This document shows, one piece after another, positions 38,873 to 47,648 of a stretch of 64,000 nucleotides of DNA (the stretch's first letter is position 1; every line of letters begins with the position of its first letter). The notes beneath the pieces are model-generated. The model was not told the origin of the DNA and searched no databases. It saw nothing but the letters and a program-made list of their open reading frames with translations. The stretch is from the NCBI RefSeq assembly GCF_016586165.1, contig NZ_BCPR01000013.1, forward strand, positions 17,028-81,027. Reading direction: 5' to 3'. The position numbers and the translations under genes were made by a program. This DNA is from Dyella sp. EPa41 (GTDB lineage: Bacteria; Pseudomonadota; Gammaproteobacteria; Xanthomonadales; Rhodanobacteraceae).

Positions 38873-39514
38873 TCAATGGCCCAGCGCTTGGAGCTGGTCC
38901 GACTCCACGATGCGCACGCCTTCGCCGGACGTCTTGGCGAGCCGCAGCATCGCGCAGGCCACGGTGGAGGCCTCGATGCCTCGCCAGCGGCCGGGCAGGA
39001 TGCGTGAGAAGGGCGCGGCGAACGCCTCGCCCAGGCGTGGCTTGTGCCGCGCGCCAAGCAGCAATGACGGGCGCACGATGGTGAGTTGCGGCCAATTCTG
39101 CTTCTGCAGGGCCAGCTCCAGTTCGCCCTTGGTGCGGTTGTAGAACAGGCGCGAGGCCGGGTTGGCGCCCAGCGCGCTGATCACCACGTAATGGCGTGCG
39201 CCCAGCGCGAGCGCATGCTTGCCCAGCATCAGCGGCAGGTCGTAATCCACCATGCGAAAGGCTTCGCGCGAGCCGGCCTGCCGGATGGTGGTGCCCAGGC
39301 AGCAGAACACCGTGTCGACCGGACCCTGAAGCTGGCAGATCAGATGGCTGACCATGCCCACCGGGTTTTCCAGCTTGGGATGCGGGCTGAGCGGATGGCG
39401 GGTCGGGGCGACCACGCGCTCCACCTCCGGATCATCCAGGAGCAGCGCAAGCACCCACTGGCCGGTGAGTCCGGTCGCGCCCGCTATGTGCACCTGGCGT
39501 GGTGAAGCACTCAT
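38873..39514 (-). CDS. NAD(P)-binding Rossmann protein (atypical SDR)
   Basis: A 213-residue Rossmann-fold protein. The dinucleotide loop is IAGATGLTGQWVLALLL (G-x-x-G-x-x-G), followed by VFCCLGTTIRQAG, HYVVISALGANPASRLFYNRTKGE and LTIVRPSLLLG. The type resembles YfcH/oxidoreductase HTATIP2-like atypical short-chain dehydrogenases, which often lack a complete Tyr-x3-Lys pair: here YNRTK gives Tyr-x3-Lys. The substrate is unknown. It converges on the NlpC/P60 terminator. Confidence 0.82.
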   Translation of the reverse strand: MSASPRQVHIAGATGLTGQWVLALLLDDPEVERVVAPTRHPLSPHPKLENPVGMVSHLICQLQGPVDTVFCCLGTTIRQAGSREAFRMVDYDLPLMLGKHALALGARHYVVISALGANPASRLFYNRTKGELELALQKQNWPQLTIVRPSLLLGARHKPRLGEAFAAPFSRILPGRWRGIEASTVACAMLRLAKTSGEGVRIVESDQLQALGH

Positions 39515-39562
39515 GGCGGCATTCTACGGCGGGGGAAGTTGTGTTGCCGTTGGAGGGCGTGT

Positions 39563-41191
39563 TCAAAGCCCGCGCATGCTTTGCGGCCGCTGGTAATCGC
39601 TGCCGGGCTTCCATTGCGGATAGCTGTCTTCCATCGACAGCCGGCTTCCCACCATGAACAGTGCGCGGGCATCCTCCACGGTGCCTGAGAGATCCCGGCG
39701 CGGGTTGTAGCGATCGAGCGACGCCGGGACGCCGTAGTCCGTGCCCGCATCCGGTTGGGCGGCGGCCGAGCGCACGTACAGCACGGGCACGCCGGCACGC
39801 GCGAAGCTCAGCTGGTCGGAGCGGAAGAACAGCCCCTTTTCCGGCTCGACGTCAGGCATGACCTTGCGTCGTTGGCTATGCGCCGCGTCAGCCAGGTAGT
39901 CATCGAGTTGCGACTGGCCAAAGCCAATGACCGCCAGTGCGCTGGCCGGGCCGTCCGTGGGCAGCAGGTCGAGGTTGATATCGGCCACCGTACTGGACAG
40001 CGGCACCAGCGGATGCCGGACGTAGTAGCGCGCACCGATGAGCCCGGTCTCGTCGAGCGTGGTGGCGATGAAGAGCAAGGAACGATGCGGCTTGGGCGCA
40101 CGATGCGCGAACGCCTCGGCGATCTCCAGCAGGCCCGCGAGGCCGGCGACATTGTCCATCGTGCCTTGCGGTGCTTCACCGGTGGCGGGCACGTGATCCC
40201 AATGGGCGGAATACACGATCACCTCGCCAGGGCGCTTGTTGCCGTCGAGGCGTGCGACGACGTTGTGCGATTCGCCCCGGCGGATCGTGCTGTCGAAGGC
40301 GACGCCGAGCGTGGCATGCAGTGGCAGGGGTTTGAAGGCACGCTCCGCCGCCTGCTTCTTCAGCGCATCGAAGTCGGCCCCCGCGAGGGCGAACAGTTGC
40401 CGTGCGGCAGCGGCGGTGAGCCAGCCCGCCACGGGCAGGCGTTGCCCGCCTTCGTCGGCCATCGGCAGATCGGGTCGGGCGATCGACCAGCCGTCTTGCA
40501 CGACGGACCAGGGGTAACCCGCGTCGTCCGTGTCGTGCACGATGAAGGCGGCGGCCGCCCCCTTTCTCGCGGCTTCTTCCAGCTTGTAGGTCCAGCGGCC
40601 GAAGTAGGTGAATTCCCGGCCCTTGAACAGCCGCGGATCCTGGCGGGCCCAGCCGGGATCGTTGACCAGGATGACGACGGTCTTGCCCTTCACGTCGATG
40701 CCGGCGTAGTCGTCCCACTGTTCGCCCGGCGCATCGATGCCGTAGCCCACGAAGACCAGCGGCGATGCCTCCAGCGCGGAGTGCGGCTGCTCCGCCAGGG
40801 TACCGACCACCATGTCCTTGCCGAAGGCCAGCTCGGCCGTGCCGCGCTCCCCCTGGATAGAAAGCTTGACCTGCTCCGGGTGCTGCAGCGTCGCCGACAC
40901 ATAAGGCACCGCCTGCAGCCAGTCGCCGTTGTTGCCGGGCGCCAGGCCAATGCGCGTGAACTGCTGGATGAGATAACGCGTCGTGCGTTGCTCGGCCTCG
41001 CCGCCCACCGTGCGGCCGAGCAGTTCGTCCGAGGAAAGCGCCTTCATGTGCTGGGCGACGTCATCGAGCACGATGCCCGGCGAGAAGGCCGCATCCGAAG
41101 ACGACGCATCCGCCGTGCCGTTGTTTGTCTGATGATGCTGGCATGCGCTCAGCGCGATGCCCAACAGCAACATCATCCATGGGCGACGCAT
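39563..41191 (-). CDS. M28-family peptidase lipoprotein with altered active-site residues
   Basis: A 542-residue lipoprotein (lipobox ALSAC, Cys17) with an inserted PA domain (about 130-260) and an M28 catalytic domain. Zinc-ligand positions SAHWDH, GTMDNVAG and INLDLLP are present. The usual Glu-Glu pair, however, reads TTLDETGLIG, so the general-base Glu is Asp. The SDH segment reads RSDQLSFARAGVP. The C-terminal YHxPxD segment that supplies the last histidine in relatives is not visible: RYNPRRDLSGTVED stands near that position. The protein may be inactive, weakly active or use another ligand. The start is the ATG at 41191. Confidence 0.82.
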   Translation of the reverse strand: MRRPWMMLLLGIALSACQHHQTNNGTADASSSDAAFSPGIVLDDVAQHMKALSSDELLGRTVGGEAEQRTTRYLIQQFTRIGLAPGNNGDWLQAVPYVSATLQHPEQVKLSIQGERGTAELAFGKDMVVGTLAEQPHSALEASPLVFVGYGIDAPGEQWDDYAGIDVKGKTVVILVNDPGWARQDPRLFKGREFTYFGRWTYKLEEAARKGAAAAFIVHDTDDAGYPWSVVQDGWSIARPDLPMADEGGQRLPVAGWLTAAAARQLFALAGADFDALKKQAAERAFKPLPLHATLGVAFDSTIRRGESHNVVARLDGNKRPGEVIVYSAHWDHVPATGEAPQGTMDNVAGLAGLLEIAEAFAHRAPKPHRSLLFIATTLDETGLIGARYYVRHPLVPLSSTVADINLDLLPTDGPASALAVIGFGQSQLDDYLADAAHSQRRKVMPDVEPEKGLFFRSDQLSFARAGVPVLYVRSAAAQPDAGTDYGVPASLDRYNPRRDLSGTVEDARALFMVGSRLSMEDSYPQWKPGSDYQRPQSMRGL

Positions 41192-41635
41192 AGTGGTTCC
41201 TGGGCGGTACGGGACGCACAATCTAGCGTGTCGTCCGCCTGCTTCAAACGTCCCGAAAGGCACACGTGCATCTTGCGGCGGATCGCAAGAAATTACCGAT
41301 AATTCCAGGGCTTGCGCGCAGCTTGCGTGGTCGATGCCGCCGTGGCGGCCGCGGCGATGCGCCATCGCGGGGCATGACGGCGCGGAACCGGCGAACAGTG
41401 GCATGCGCCCCTCAAATAGACGTCCATATGCCTTCGCCTGGCGGAGGCGCGCCGATCGCACTCGTCGTGCCGAAAGCCCGGTGCCGTGTTCGGAAGCCGA
41501 CCTCGCCGGATACGACGATGCACGAATCGCCATCCTCATTTCGCGCGAAAGGCGCGGTTCCCGGAGAGCGTGAGCGTGGCGGCCGCGTCCCGCTGCGGTT
41601 ACGCTTGCCGGAACCGCCTCCCCGAAGTGCCCCCG
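41192..41635. other. 444-bp intergenic region with no recognised feature
   Basis: This stretch separates the divergent M28 peptidase and rhomboid genes. I see no conserved protein, RNA or clear repeat in it. It presumably holds both promoters. Short open frames here have no recognisable content. Confidence 0.5.
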
Positions 41636-42286
41636 ATGCCGTTTGACCTGCCTGCCGTCACGCGCAACCTCCTGATCGCCAACGTGGCGGTCTTCCTGTT
41701 GCAACAGGTGATGGGCGATACCCTGATCCTGCATTTCGCCCTATGGCCCTGGGGCCCCGATCGCGTGGCCCAGCTGCCGGAAGGCCTGGTATCGATCGGC
41801 TTCCGTCCCTGGCAGCTGGTGTCCTATGCCTTCATGCACGGCAGCACCCTGCACCTGTTTTCCAACATGCTCGCGCTGTTCATGTTTGGCGGGCAGATCG
41901 AGCGCGTGTTCGGGCCGCGCAATTTCATCGTGTACTACTTCGTCTGCCTGTTGATGGCGGCGCTTGCGCAGCTGGCAGTGGTGCAGTGGTTTACCGGCGG
42001 GTTCTACCCGACGCTGGGCGCTTCGGGCGCGATCTTCGGCATCCTGCTCGCCTTCGGCATGCTGTTCCCGCACGAGAAGATGATGCTGATCTTCCTGCCC
42101 ATCCCGATTTCAGCCTGGCTGTTCGTCACCTTGTACGCACTGTTTGAACTGGTGCTTGGCGTCACCGGCACGCAGTCGGGCATCGCGCATTTCGCCCACT
42201 TGGGCGGCATGCTGGGTGGCTTCCTGCTGATCCAGTACTGGCGCGGCAAGTTGCCGGTCAAGCCGAGGCGACAGCTCTGGCGTTAA
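41636..42286 (+). CDS. Rhomboid-family intramembrane serine protease
   Basis: A 216-residue membrane protein with six or so helices. The catalytic serine is Ser130 in TLGASGAIFG (GxSG) and the histidine is His188 in HFAHLGGMLGG. The upstream HGSTLHLFSNMLALFMFG is the conserved H-x-x-x-H-x-x-x-N block. The start at 41636 (MPFDLPAVTRNLL) gives the usual compact form; upstream codons of the frame are unlikely. It cleaves membrane proteins within helices; substrates are unknown. It is 140 bp ahead of the amino acid permease gene. Confidence 0.93.
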   Translation: MPFDLPAVTRNLLIANVAVFLLQQVMGDTLILHFALWPWGPDRVAQLPEGLVSIGFRPWQLVSYAFMHGSTLHLFSNMLALFMFGGQIERVFGPRNFIVYYFVCLLMAALAQLAVVQWFTGGFYPTLGASGAIFGILLAFGMLFPHEKMMLIFLPIPISAWLFVTLYALFELVLGVTGTQSGIAHFAHLGGMLGGFLLIQYWRGKLPVKPRRQLWR

Positions 42287-42426
42287 GACAACGCCCGATG
42301 GGTATCGACGCCGTCGCGATGTACGGAAGGCATCACCCCATCGCTGGAGATTCAAATACGTTGGGGCCAGGCGGCGATGCTCCTCCCGCATCGCCTTAAC
42401 CATTCCACGCATTCATCCGATCGTTC

Positions 42427-43799
42427 ATGACACAGCATCTCCAGCGCCGCCTCACGCCGCGCCACATCACCTTCATGGCGCTTGGCATGGCCATCGGCGC
42501 CGGCCTGTTCCTGGGCTCTGCCGATGCCATCAAGCTCGCGGGCCCGTCGGTTCTTTTTGCCTATATGGTCGGCGGCGTGATGATCTTCATCATCATGCGC
42601 GCGCTGGGCGAGATGACCGTGCACGATCCCGTGGCGGGTTCCTTCAGCGTGTATGCGCAGCGCTATCTCGGCTCGTTCGCCGGCTATCTCACCGGTTGGA
42701 ATTACTGGTTGCTGATGGTGGGTGTCGGCATGGCCGAAGCCACCGCCGTGGGCGCCTATATGCAGGTCTGGTTTCCCGATTGGCCGCGCTGGGTCTGGGT
42801 GCTGGGCAGCGTGCTGATGATCGGCGGGCTCAACTTGCTGAGCGTGCGGATCTACGGCGAGATGGAGTTCTGGTTCACCCTGGTGAAGGTGGTGACCGTG
42901 CTGGCCATGATCGTCGGCGGCCTGGCCATCATCTTCCTTGGCTGGGGCAATGGCGGGCAGCCGACCGGCCTCTCGAACCTGTGGTCGCATGGCGGCTGGT
43001 TTCCGCACGGCGTGATGGGCATGGTGCTGGCGCTGCCGGTGGTGGTGTTCTCTTTCGGTGGCGTGGAAACCGTGGGCATCGCGGCGGGCGAGGCTGCGCA
43101 GCCGGAACGCACCATCCCGCGTGCGGTGAATTCGGTGCTGTGGCGCATCCTGATCTTCTACGTCGGCGCGCTCTTCGTGATCATGGCGATCTACCCGTGG
43201 ACCGGCCTGGGTGAACACGGCAGCCCCTTCGTCACCACATTCGCGAAGCTGGGCATTCCACAGGCGGCCGGACTGATCAACTTCGTGGTGATCACGGCAG
43301 CCTTGTCGGGCTTCAACAGCACCACCTTCAGCGGCAGCCGCATGCTGTACAGCCTCGCCACCAAGGGGCAGGCGCCATCGGTGCTGGGTACGGTCAACGC
43401 GCATGGCGTGCCGCTGCGCGCGATCCTCGCGACGCTGGCGGTGCTGCTTTTGGCCGTGCTGCTCAACTACCTGCTGCCGGCCAAGGTGTTCGGCATGATG
43501 ATGTCGATCCTGTCGTTCAACACCGTGTGGACCTGGACCATGGTGCTGCTGGCGCACTACAGCTTCCGTCGCCGCATGCGCCTGAAGGGCGAGGCGCCGG
43601 CGGGATTCAGGCTGCGCTGGTGGCCGTTTACCCCCCTGTGTGCCTTGCCTTCTTTGCTTTCGTATTGGTGATGCTGGGCGTGAGCCCGGATACGCGCGTG
43701 GCGCTTTATGTCGGCGTGGCGTGGATTGCGCTGCTCAGCGTGGCGTACAGGCTGTGTGGCGTGCACGACCGCATGGCGGCGCTGCCGGCGGCGGCCTGA
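42427..43799 (+). pseudogene. Amino acid permease (APC superfamily) with a frameshift near the C-terminus
   Basis: The first frame encodes an AnsP/ProY/GabP-like permease. It opens LTPRHITFMALGMAIGAGLF and contains FSFGGVETVGIAAGEAAQPE and SGFNSTTFSGSRMLYSLA, and it runs about 400 residues. It then stops at 43671 after WWPFTPLCALPSLLSYW. The -1 frame continues the expected permease end, VCLAFFAFVLVMLGVSPDTR to 43799. The switch falls at a run of six C residues near 43631-43636; seven would restore one frame of about 457 residues. It is either a real loss of the last helices or a homopolymer sequencing error. Substrate specificity is not clear. Confidence 0.82.
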
Positions 43800-43812
43800 C
43801 GTGCCGTTCTGT

Positions 43813-43945
43813 TTGTAGGAGAGCACGCTGTGCGCGACCGTCGTTCGCGCCAGTCCCCGTGCCCGTCATCCCGGCCTTCGCCGGGATGACGGACAGGAAG
43901 AACCGAGGCGAAAGGACTCGCGCACTGGGTACACGCCTGCAGTGA
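43813..43945. repeat. Degenerate REP half-elements around a GTCATCCCGGC hairpin
   Basis: TTGTAGGAGAGCACGCTGTG near 43813 and GCGCACTGGGTACACGCCTG near 43920 resemble the REP arms. Between them CCGTCATCCCGGC (43863-43875) and GCCGGGATGACGG (43880-43892) make a 13-bp hairpin with a CTTC loop. It lies between the convergent permease and rapA genes and could act as a bidirectional terminator. Confidence 0.65.
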
Positions 43946-43950
43946 AGGGG

Positions 43951-46791
43951 TCAGCGCAGGGCGAGGAAGTCGGGGCTGACCACGAAACGCACGGCGTCCA
44001 GGCGCAGCCGTGATTCCGGCAGCGCCTTGAGCAAGGCGCTGCGCTCGTCGGCGATCGCGCCGATTTCCGATTCGCTGATGGCCGGGTTGACGGCACGCAA
44101 TCCGATCAGGCGCGACAGCTCGGCATCGAGTGCACCGGTAGCCTGGTTCACCGCTTCCGTGACGCTGGCCTGCGAACGCTCCTGCGCGATCGCCTCGGCC
44201 TTCTCCAGCATGGGCGGCACCAGCTTGGCGAGGAACTTGCGGTAGCGGGCGACTTCGATCGTGCGATCGGCCGCCTTGCGCAGCGCCACTTCACTGGGAC
44301 GGAAGTCCGCACGCTCGGCAAGACGCGTGTCGACCGTCACCATGACCGGCTGGGTCGGCAGGAAGCGCTCCGCATCGAGACGACGGTCCGCCACGCATTC
44401 GAGCAGGAATACGGCCTGCAGCAGCGCGCTGCGCGGCGGCAATGCATCGTCGACCAGGAACGCGGCGTTACCCTGCTCGTTGGACAGCGTGAGATCGAGC
44501 GCGCCTTGCACCATCGGGTGGTCGAGGCGAAGCAGCGGCAGTTCCTCGCGGGCGAGCGCCACCTCGCGAGCGAAAGTGACGGCCTGAGGGCCCTCGGCGA
44601 AACCGGGCAGGGCATCGGTGGAGAGGTACTGCGGATCGAGCAACAACACCTTGCCGCCCAGCTCCTCGGTATGGATGCCGAACCGCTCGAGCAGTGCCTG
44701 GATGAAACCATCACGGCTGGGGTCGTGGTCCTCGCGGGTGAACGCCTGCTGCAGCTCGTCCGCGTGAAGATCCCGGCTGGCCGCCAGTTCGAGCAGATGG
44801 TCGCGGCCGTCGCGGATCAAGGCGGCCATTTCCTCGTGTGCGCCCCGCGTTTCCGCGAGCAGCACGTCGAGTTCCTGGTCGCGATTGTCATCGTCGCGCG
44901 CATGCTCGTCGGCGAGGCGGGCGAGCGATTCGCCAAAACGGCGCAACAGCTCGCGGCCGTCGGCCGGGCTGGACCGGAACGCATCCACGCCTTCGTCGTA
45001 CCAGCGAGCCAGCACGTGCTGCGCGCTGTCGGCCACGGCGAGGATATGGATGCTGATGTCGTGCTGCTGGCCGATGCGGTCCAGGCGGCCGATGCGCTGC
45101 TCCAGCAGGTCCGGGTCGAGCGGAAGGTCCCACAGGACCAGGCGATGCGCGAACTGGAAGTTGCGACCTTCCGAACCGATCTCCGAACACAGCAGCAGGC
45201 GCGCGCCGTCGGGCTGGGCGAAGTACGCCGCGTTGCGATCGCGCTGCACGATGCCGAGGCCTTCGTGGAAGCGCGCCACGCCGACGCCGCTGCGCGTGCG
45301 CAGGGCTTCTTCGAGCGCGAGTACCTTGGCCTGGCTGCGGCAGATCAGCAGGAATTTGTCCTGTGGATGCGCGTCGAGGAGGTTGACCAGCGCGTCCAGG
45401 CGCGGGTCGTTCGCATAGTCGACTTCGATGGCCGGCATCGGCTGCTGGATGTCCGCGTGGAATTCGGCGAGCAGCGTCTGTCGGCGATCGTCGCTCAGCG
45501 AGTCGGCATCGAGCAGGTGCCATACCGGCAGGCGCTTGGGAAAGCCGCCGATGCTCGCGCGGCGATTGCGGAACATGGCGCGGCCGGTGCCGTGGCGGTC
45601 GATCAGCGCAGCGAGGATCTCGCGCATGTTCTCCGGCTTGGCCGTGTCGGCCAGGCGGGCGAGCAAGGCTTCATCGCCGGCAAAGGCTTCCTGCAGGATG
45701 GCGCGCTGCGTGTCGTCCAATGCCTGGTTCTCAAGCAGCCGGTCGGCGATCTTCGAGAGGTTGTGGAACTTGTCCGACTCGGACAGATAGACGTCCAGGT
45801 CGTGATAGCGCTGCGGATCGAGCAGGCGCAGTCGCGCGAAGTGGCCGCTGCGGCCCAGCTGTTCCGGCGTCGCGGTGAGCAGGATGATGCCCGGCGTGGC
45901 GGCGGCGAGCTTCTCCACCAGCGTGTAGCGCGGGCTCGCGGCTTCGGGGGTCCAGGCCAGGTGATGCGCCTCGTCGACCACCAGCAGGTCCCACGGCGCA
46001 TCCAGCAGCTGCTGCGCGCGTCGCGGCGACTGCTCGAGGAAGCTGAAGTCGGCGATGACCAGCTGTTCGTCCTCGAACGGATTGCGCCCGTCGCCTGATT
46101 GCTCCAGCGCCTCGCAGCGCTCCTCGTCGTAGATGGCGAAGCTGAGGTTGAAGCGGCGCAGCAGCTCCACGAACCACTGGTAGACCAGCGTGTCGGGCAG
46201 CAGGATCAGGGCGCGCTCGGCACGGCCGGTGGCGAGCTGGCGGGCAAGGATCATGCCCGCTTCGATGGTTTTGCCCAGGCCGACTTCATCGGCCAGCAGC
46301 ACGCGGGGAGGGCGACGCGCGGAGGCGATGCCCGCCACGCGCAACTGGTGCGGCACCAGCCCGATGCGGGAGGCGCCCAGGCCCCATGCCGGCGAACGGC
46401 GGGCGTCGGCGCGGCGGCGCAGGCCTTCCAGGCGCAGTTCGAAATGCGATGCCGGGTCGGTGCGCCCGCCGATCAGGCGATCATCAGCCTGGCTGACGCT
46501 CTGCTCGTCGTCGAGCTGGCCTTCTTCCAGTTCGCGCCCCTCGCCGCGATAGATCAGCAGGTCTTCGCGGATTTCCACGCGCTCGACCAGGAAGGCGATG
46601 CCCTTGCCGGCCACGCGCTGGCCAGGACGGAACTCCGCTCGCACCAGCGGTGCCGAGTCGACGGCGTAGGGGCGCAGCACCCCCGCCTTCGCAAACAGCA
46701 CCTGCACGCCGCGCCCTTCGACGCGCAGCACGGTGCCGAGGCCGAGTTCTGGCTCGGCGGTGGAGATCCATCGTTGACCGGGTACGAACAT
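43951..46791 (-). CDS. rapA: RNA polymerase-associated ATPase RapA (HepA)
   Basis: A 946-residue Swi2/Snf2 ATPase, close to the E. coli length. N-terminal Tudor-like domains (MFVPGQRWISTAEPELGLGT, VLFAKAGVLRPYAV) precede the helicase motifs. These are ADEVGLGKTIEAGMI (Walker A), VVDEAHHLAW (DEAH), LLTATPEQLGRSG, and in the second lobe LCSEIGSEGRNFQFAHRLVL and EQRIGRLDRIGQQHDI. It recycles RNA polymerase by remodelling stalled complexes. The C-terminal RapA-specific domain is complete. The gene appears to stand alone. Confidence 0.96.
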   Translation of the reverse strand: MFVPGQRWISTAEPELGLGTVLRVEGRGVQVLFAKAGVLRPYAVDSAPLVRAEFRPGQRVAGKGIAFLVERVEIREDLLIYRGEGRELEEGQLDDEQSVSQADDRLIGGRTDPASHFELRLEGLRRRADARRSPAWGLGASRIGLVPHQLRVAGIASARRPPRVLLADEVGLGKTIEAGMILARQLATGRAERALILLPDTLVYQWFVELLRRFNLSFAIYDEERCEALEQSGDGRNPFEDEQLVIADFSFLEQSPRRAQQLLDAPWDLLVVDEAHHLAWTPEAASPRYTLVEKLAAATPGIILLTATPEQLGRSGHFARLRLLDPQRYHDLDVYLSESDKFHNLSKIADRLLENQALDDTQRAILQEAFAGDEALLARLADTAKPENMREILAALIDRHGTGRAMFRNRRASIGGFPKRLPVWHLLDADSLSDDRRQTLLAEFHADIQQPMPAIEVDYANDPRLDALVNLLDAHPQDKFLLICRSQAKVLALEEALRTRSGVGVARFHEGLGIVQRDRNAAYFAQPDGARLLLCSEIGSEGRNFQFAHRLVLWDLPLDPDLLEQRIGRLDRIGQQHDISIHILAVADSAQHVLARWYDEGVDAFRSSPADGRELLRRFGESLARLADEHARDDDNRDQELDVLLAETRGAHEEMAALIRDGRDHLLELAASRDLHADELQQAFTREDHDPSRDGFIQALLERFGIHTEELGGKVLLLDPQYLSTDALPGFAEGPQAVTFAREVALAREELPLLRLDHPMVQGALDLTLSNEQGNAAFLVDDALPPRSALLQAVFLLECVADRRLDAERFLPTQPVMVTVDTRLAERADFRPSEVALRKAADRTIEVARYRKFLAKLVPPMLEKAEAIAQERSQASVTEAVNQATGALDAELSRLIGLRAVNPAISESEIGAIADERSALLKALPESRLRLDAVRFVVSPDFLALR

Positions 46792-46927
46792 CAGAGGGGC
46801 AGCCGCCAGTTACAAGGGCCGCCAATTATCCGCCCAGTGCTTGTCGATGCCTAGAGAAGATGGCCATTCCGTTGATGATCGAAGGGGCCGGCTGCTCGGG
46901 GGCGCCGAAAAACAGGGTGGCGCGAGC

Positions 46928-47605
46928 TCAGGTATCAGCCCACTGCCGCAGCAGGTTGTGATAGACACCGGTCAGCTGCAGCAGGGCCTGTGCATCGGCA
47001 CCATCGCGCGTCAGGGCCTGGATGGAGGCGTCCAGCTCCAGCAACAGGCGACGGCGCTGGTCGTCACGCACCAGGCTTTGCACCCAGAAGAAGGCCGCAA
47101 GCCGCGCGCCGCGGGTCACGGGTGCCACGCGATGCAGGCTGCTGGACGGATAGACGATGACGTCGCCCGCCGGCAGCTTCACTTCGTGCTCGCCGTAGGT
47201 GTCGTTGATGATCAGCTCGCCGCCGTCGTACTCGTCCGGATCGGCCAGGAAAAGCGTGCACGACACATCGCTGCGCAGCTGCGCACCGTCCGGCAGCGCC
47301 ATGACAGCACCGTCCACGTGAAATCCGTATTGACCGCCGCCCTCATAGCGATTGAAGCGCGGCATCAGGGTGCGTTGCGGCAGCGTGGCCGCGTGGTACA
47401 TCGGATTTCGCGCCAGGGCCGCCAGCACGGCGCGGCCGAGCTCCTCGCGCAGTGGCGAGGCGTCCGGCAGCTGGAGATTGCGCTTGACCTGTGCGCCCTG
47501 CGGACCAACGGTTTCGCGGCCGTCGGTCCAGCTTGCGCCGTCCAGGGCGCGCCGGAACCGCGCGACTTCATCGCGCGTCAGGATGTCGGGAATATGCAGC
47601 AGCAT
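46928..47605 (-). CDS. piuC: Fe(II)/2-oxoglutarate dioxygenase PiuC (PKHD-type hydroxylase)
   Basis: A 225-residue prolyl-4-hydroxylase-like dioxygenase. Iron ligands are His96 and Asp98 ([10 protein letters not shown]) and His158 (SSLHRVAPV), with the 2-oxoglutarate Arg at 166. Family blocks [13 protein letters not shown] and [19 protein letters not shown] are clear. PiuC is typically paired with a TonB-dependent siderophore receptor and iron-repressed. Here it lies 43 bp downstream of such a receptor on the same strand. Its exact substrate is not established. Confidence 0.92.
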   Translation of the reverse strand: MLLHIPDILTRDEVARFRRALDGASWTDGRETVGPQGAQVKRNLQLPDASPLREELGRAVLAALARNPMYHAATLPQRTLMPRFNRYEGGGQYGFHVDGAVMALPDGAQLRSDVSCTLFLADPDEYDGGELIINDTYGEHEVKLPAGDVIVYPSSSLHRVAPVTRGARLAAFFWVQSLVRDDQRRRLLLELDASIQALTRDGADAQALLQLTGVYHNLLRQWADT

Positions 47606-47648
47606 GACGTGTTCCCCCGAAGCGCGTTTCGTCGGCGCCAGGTCGGCA

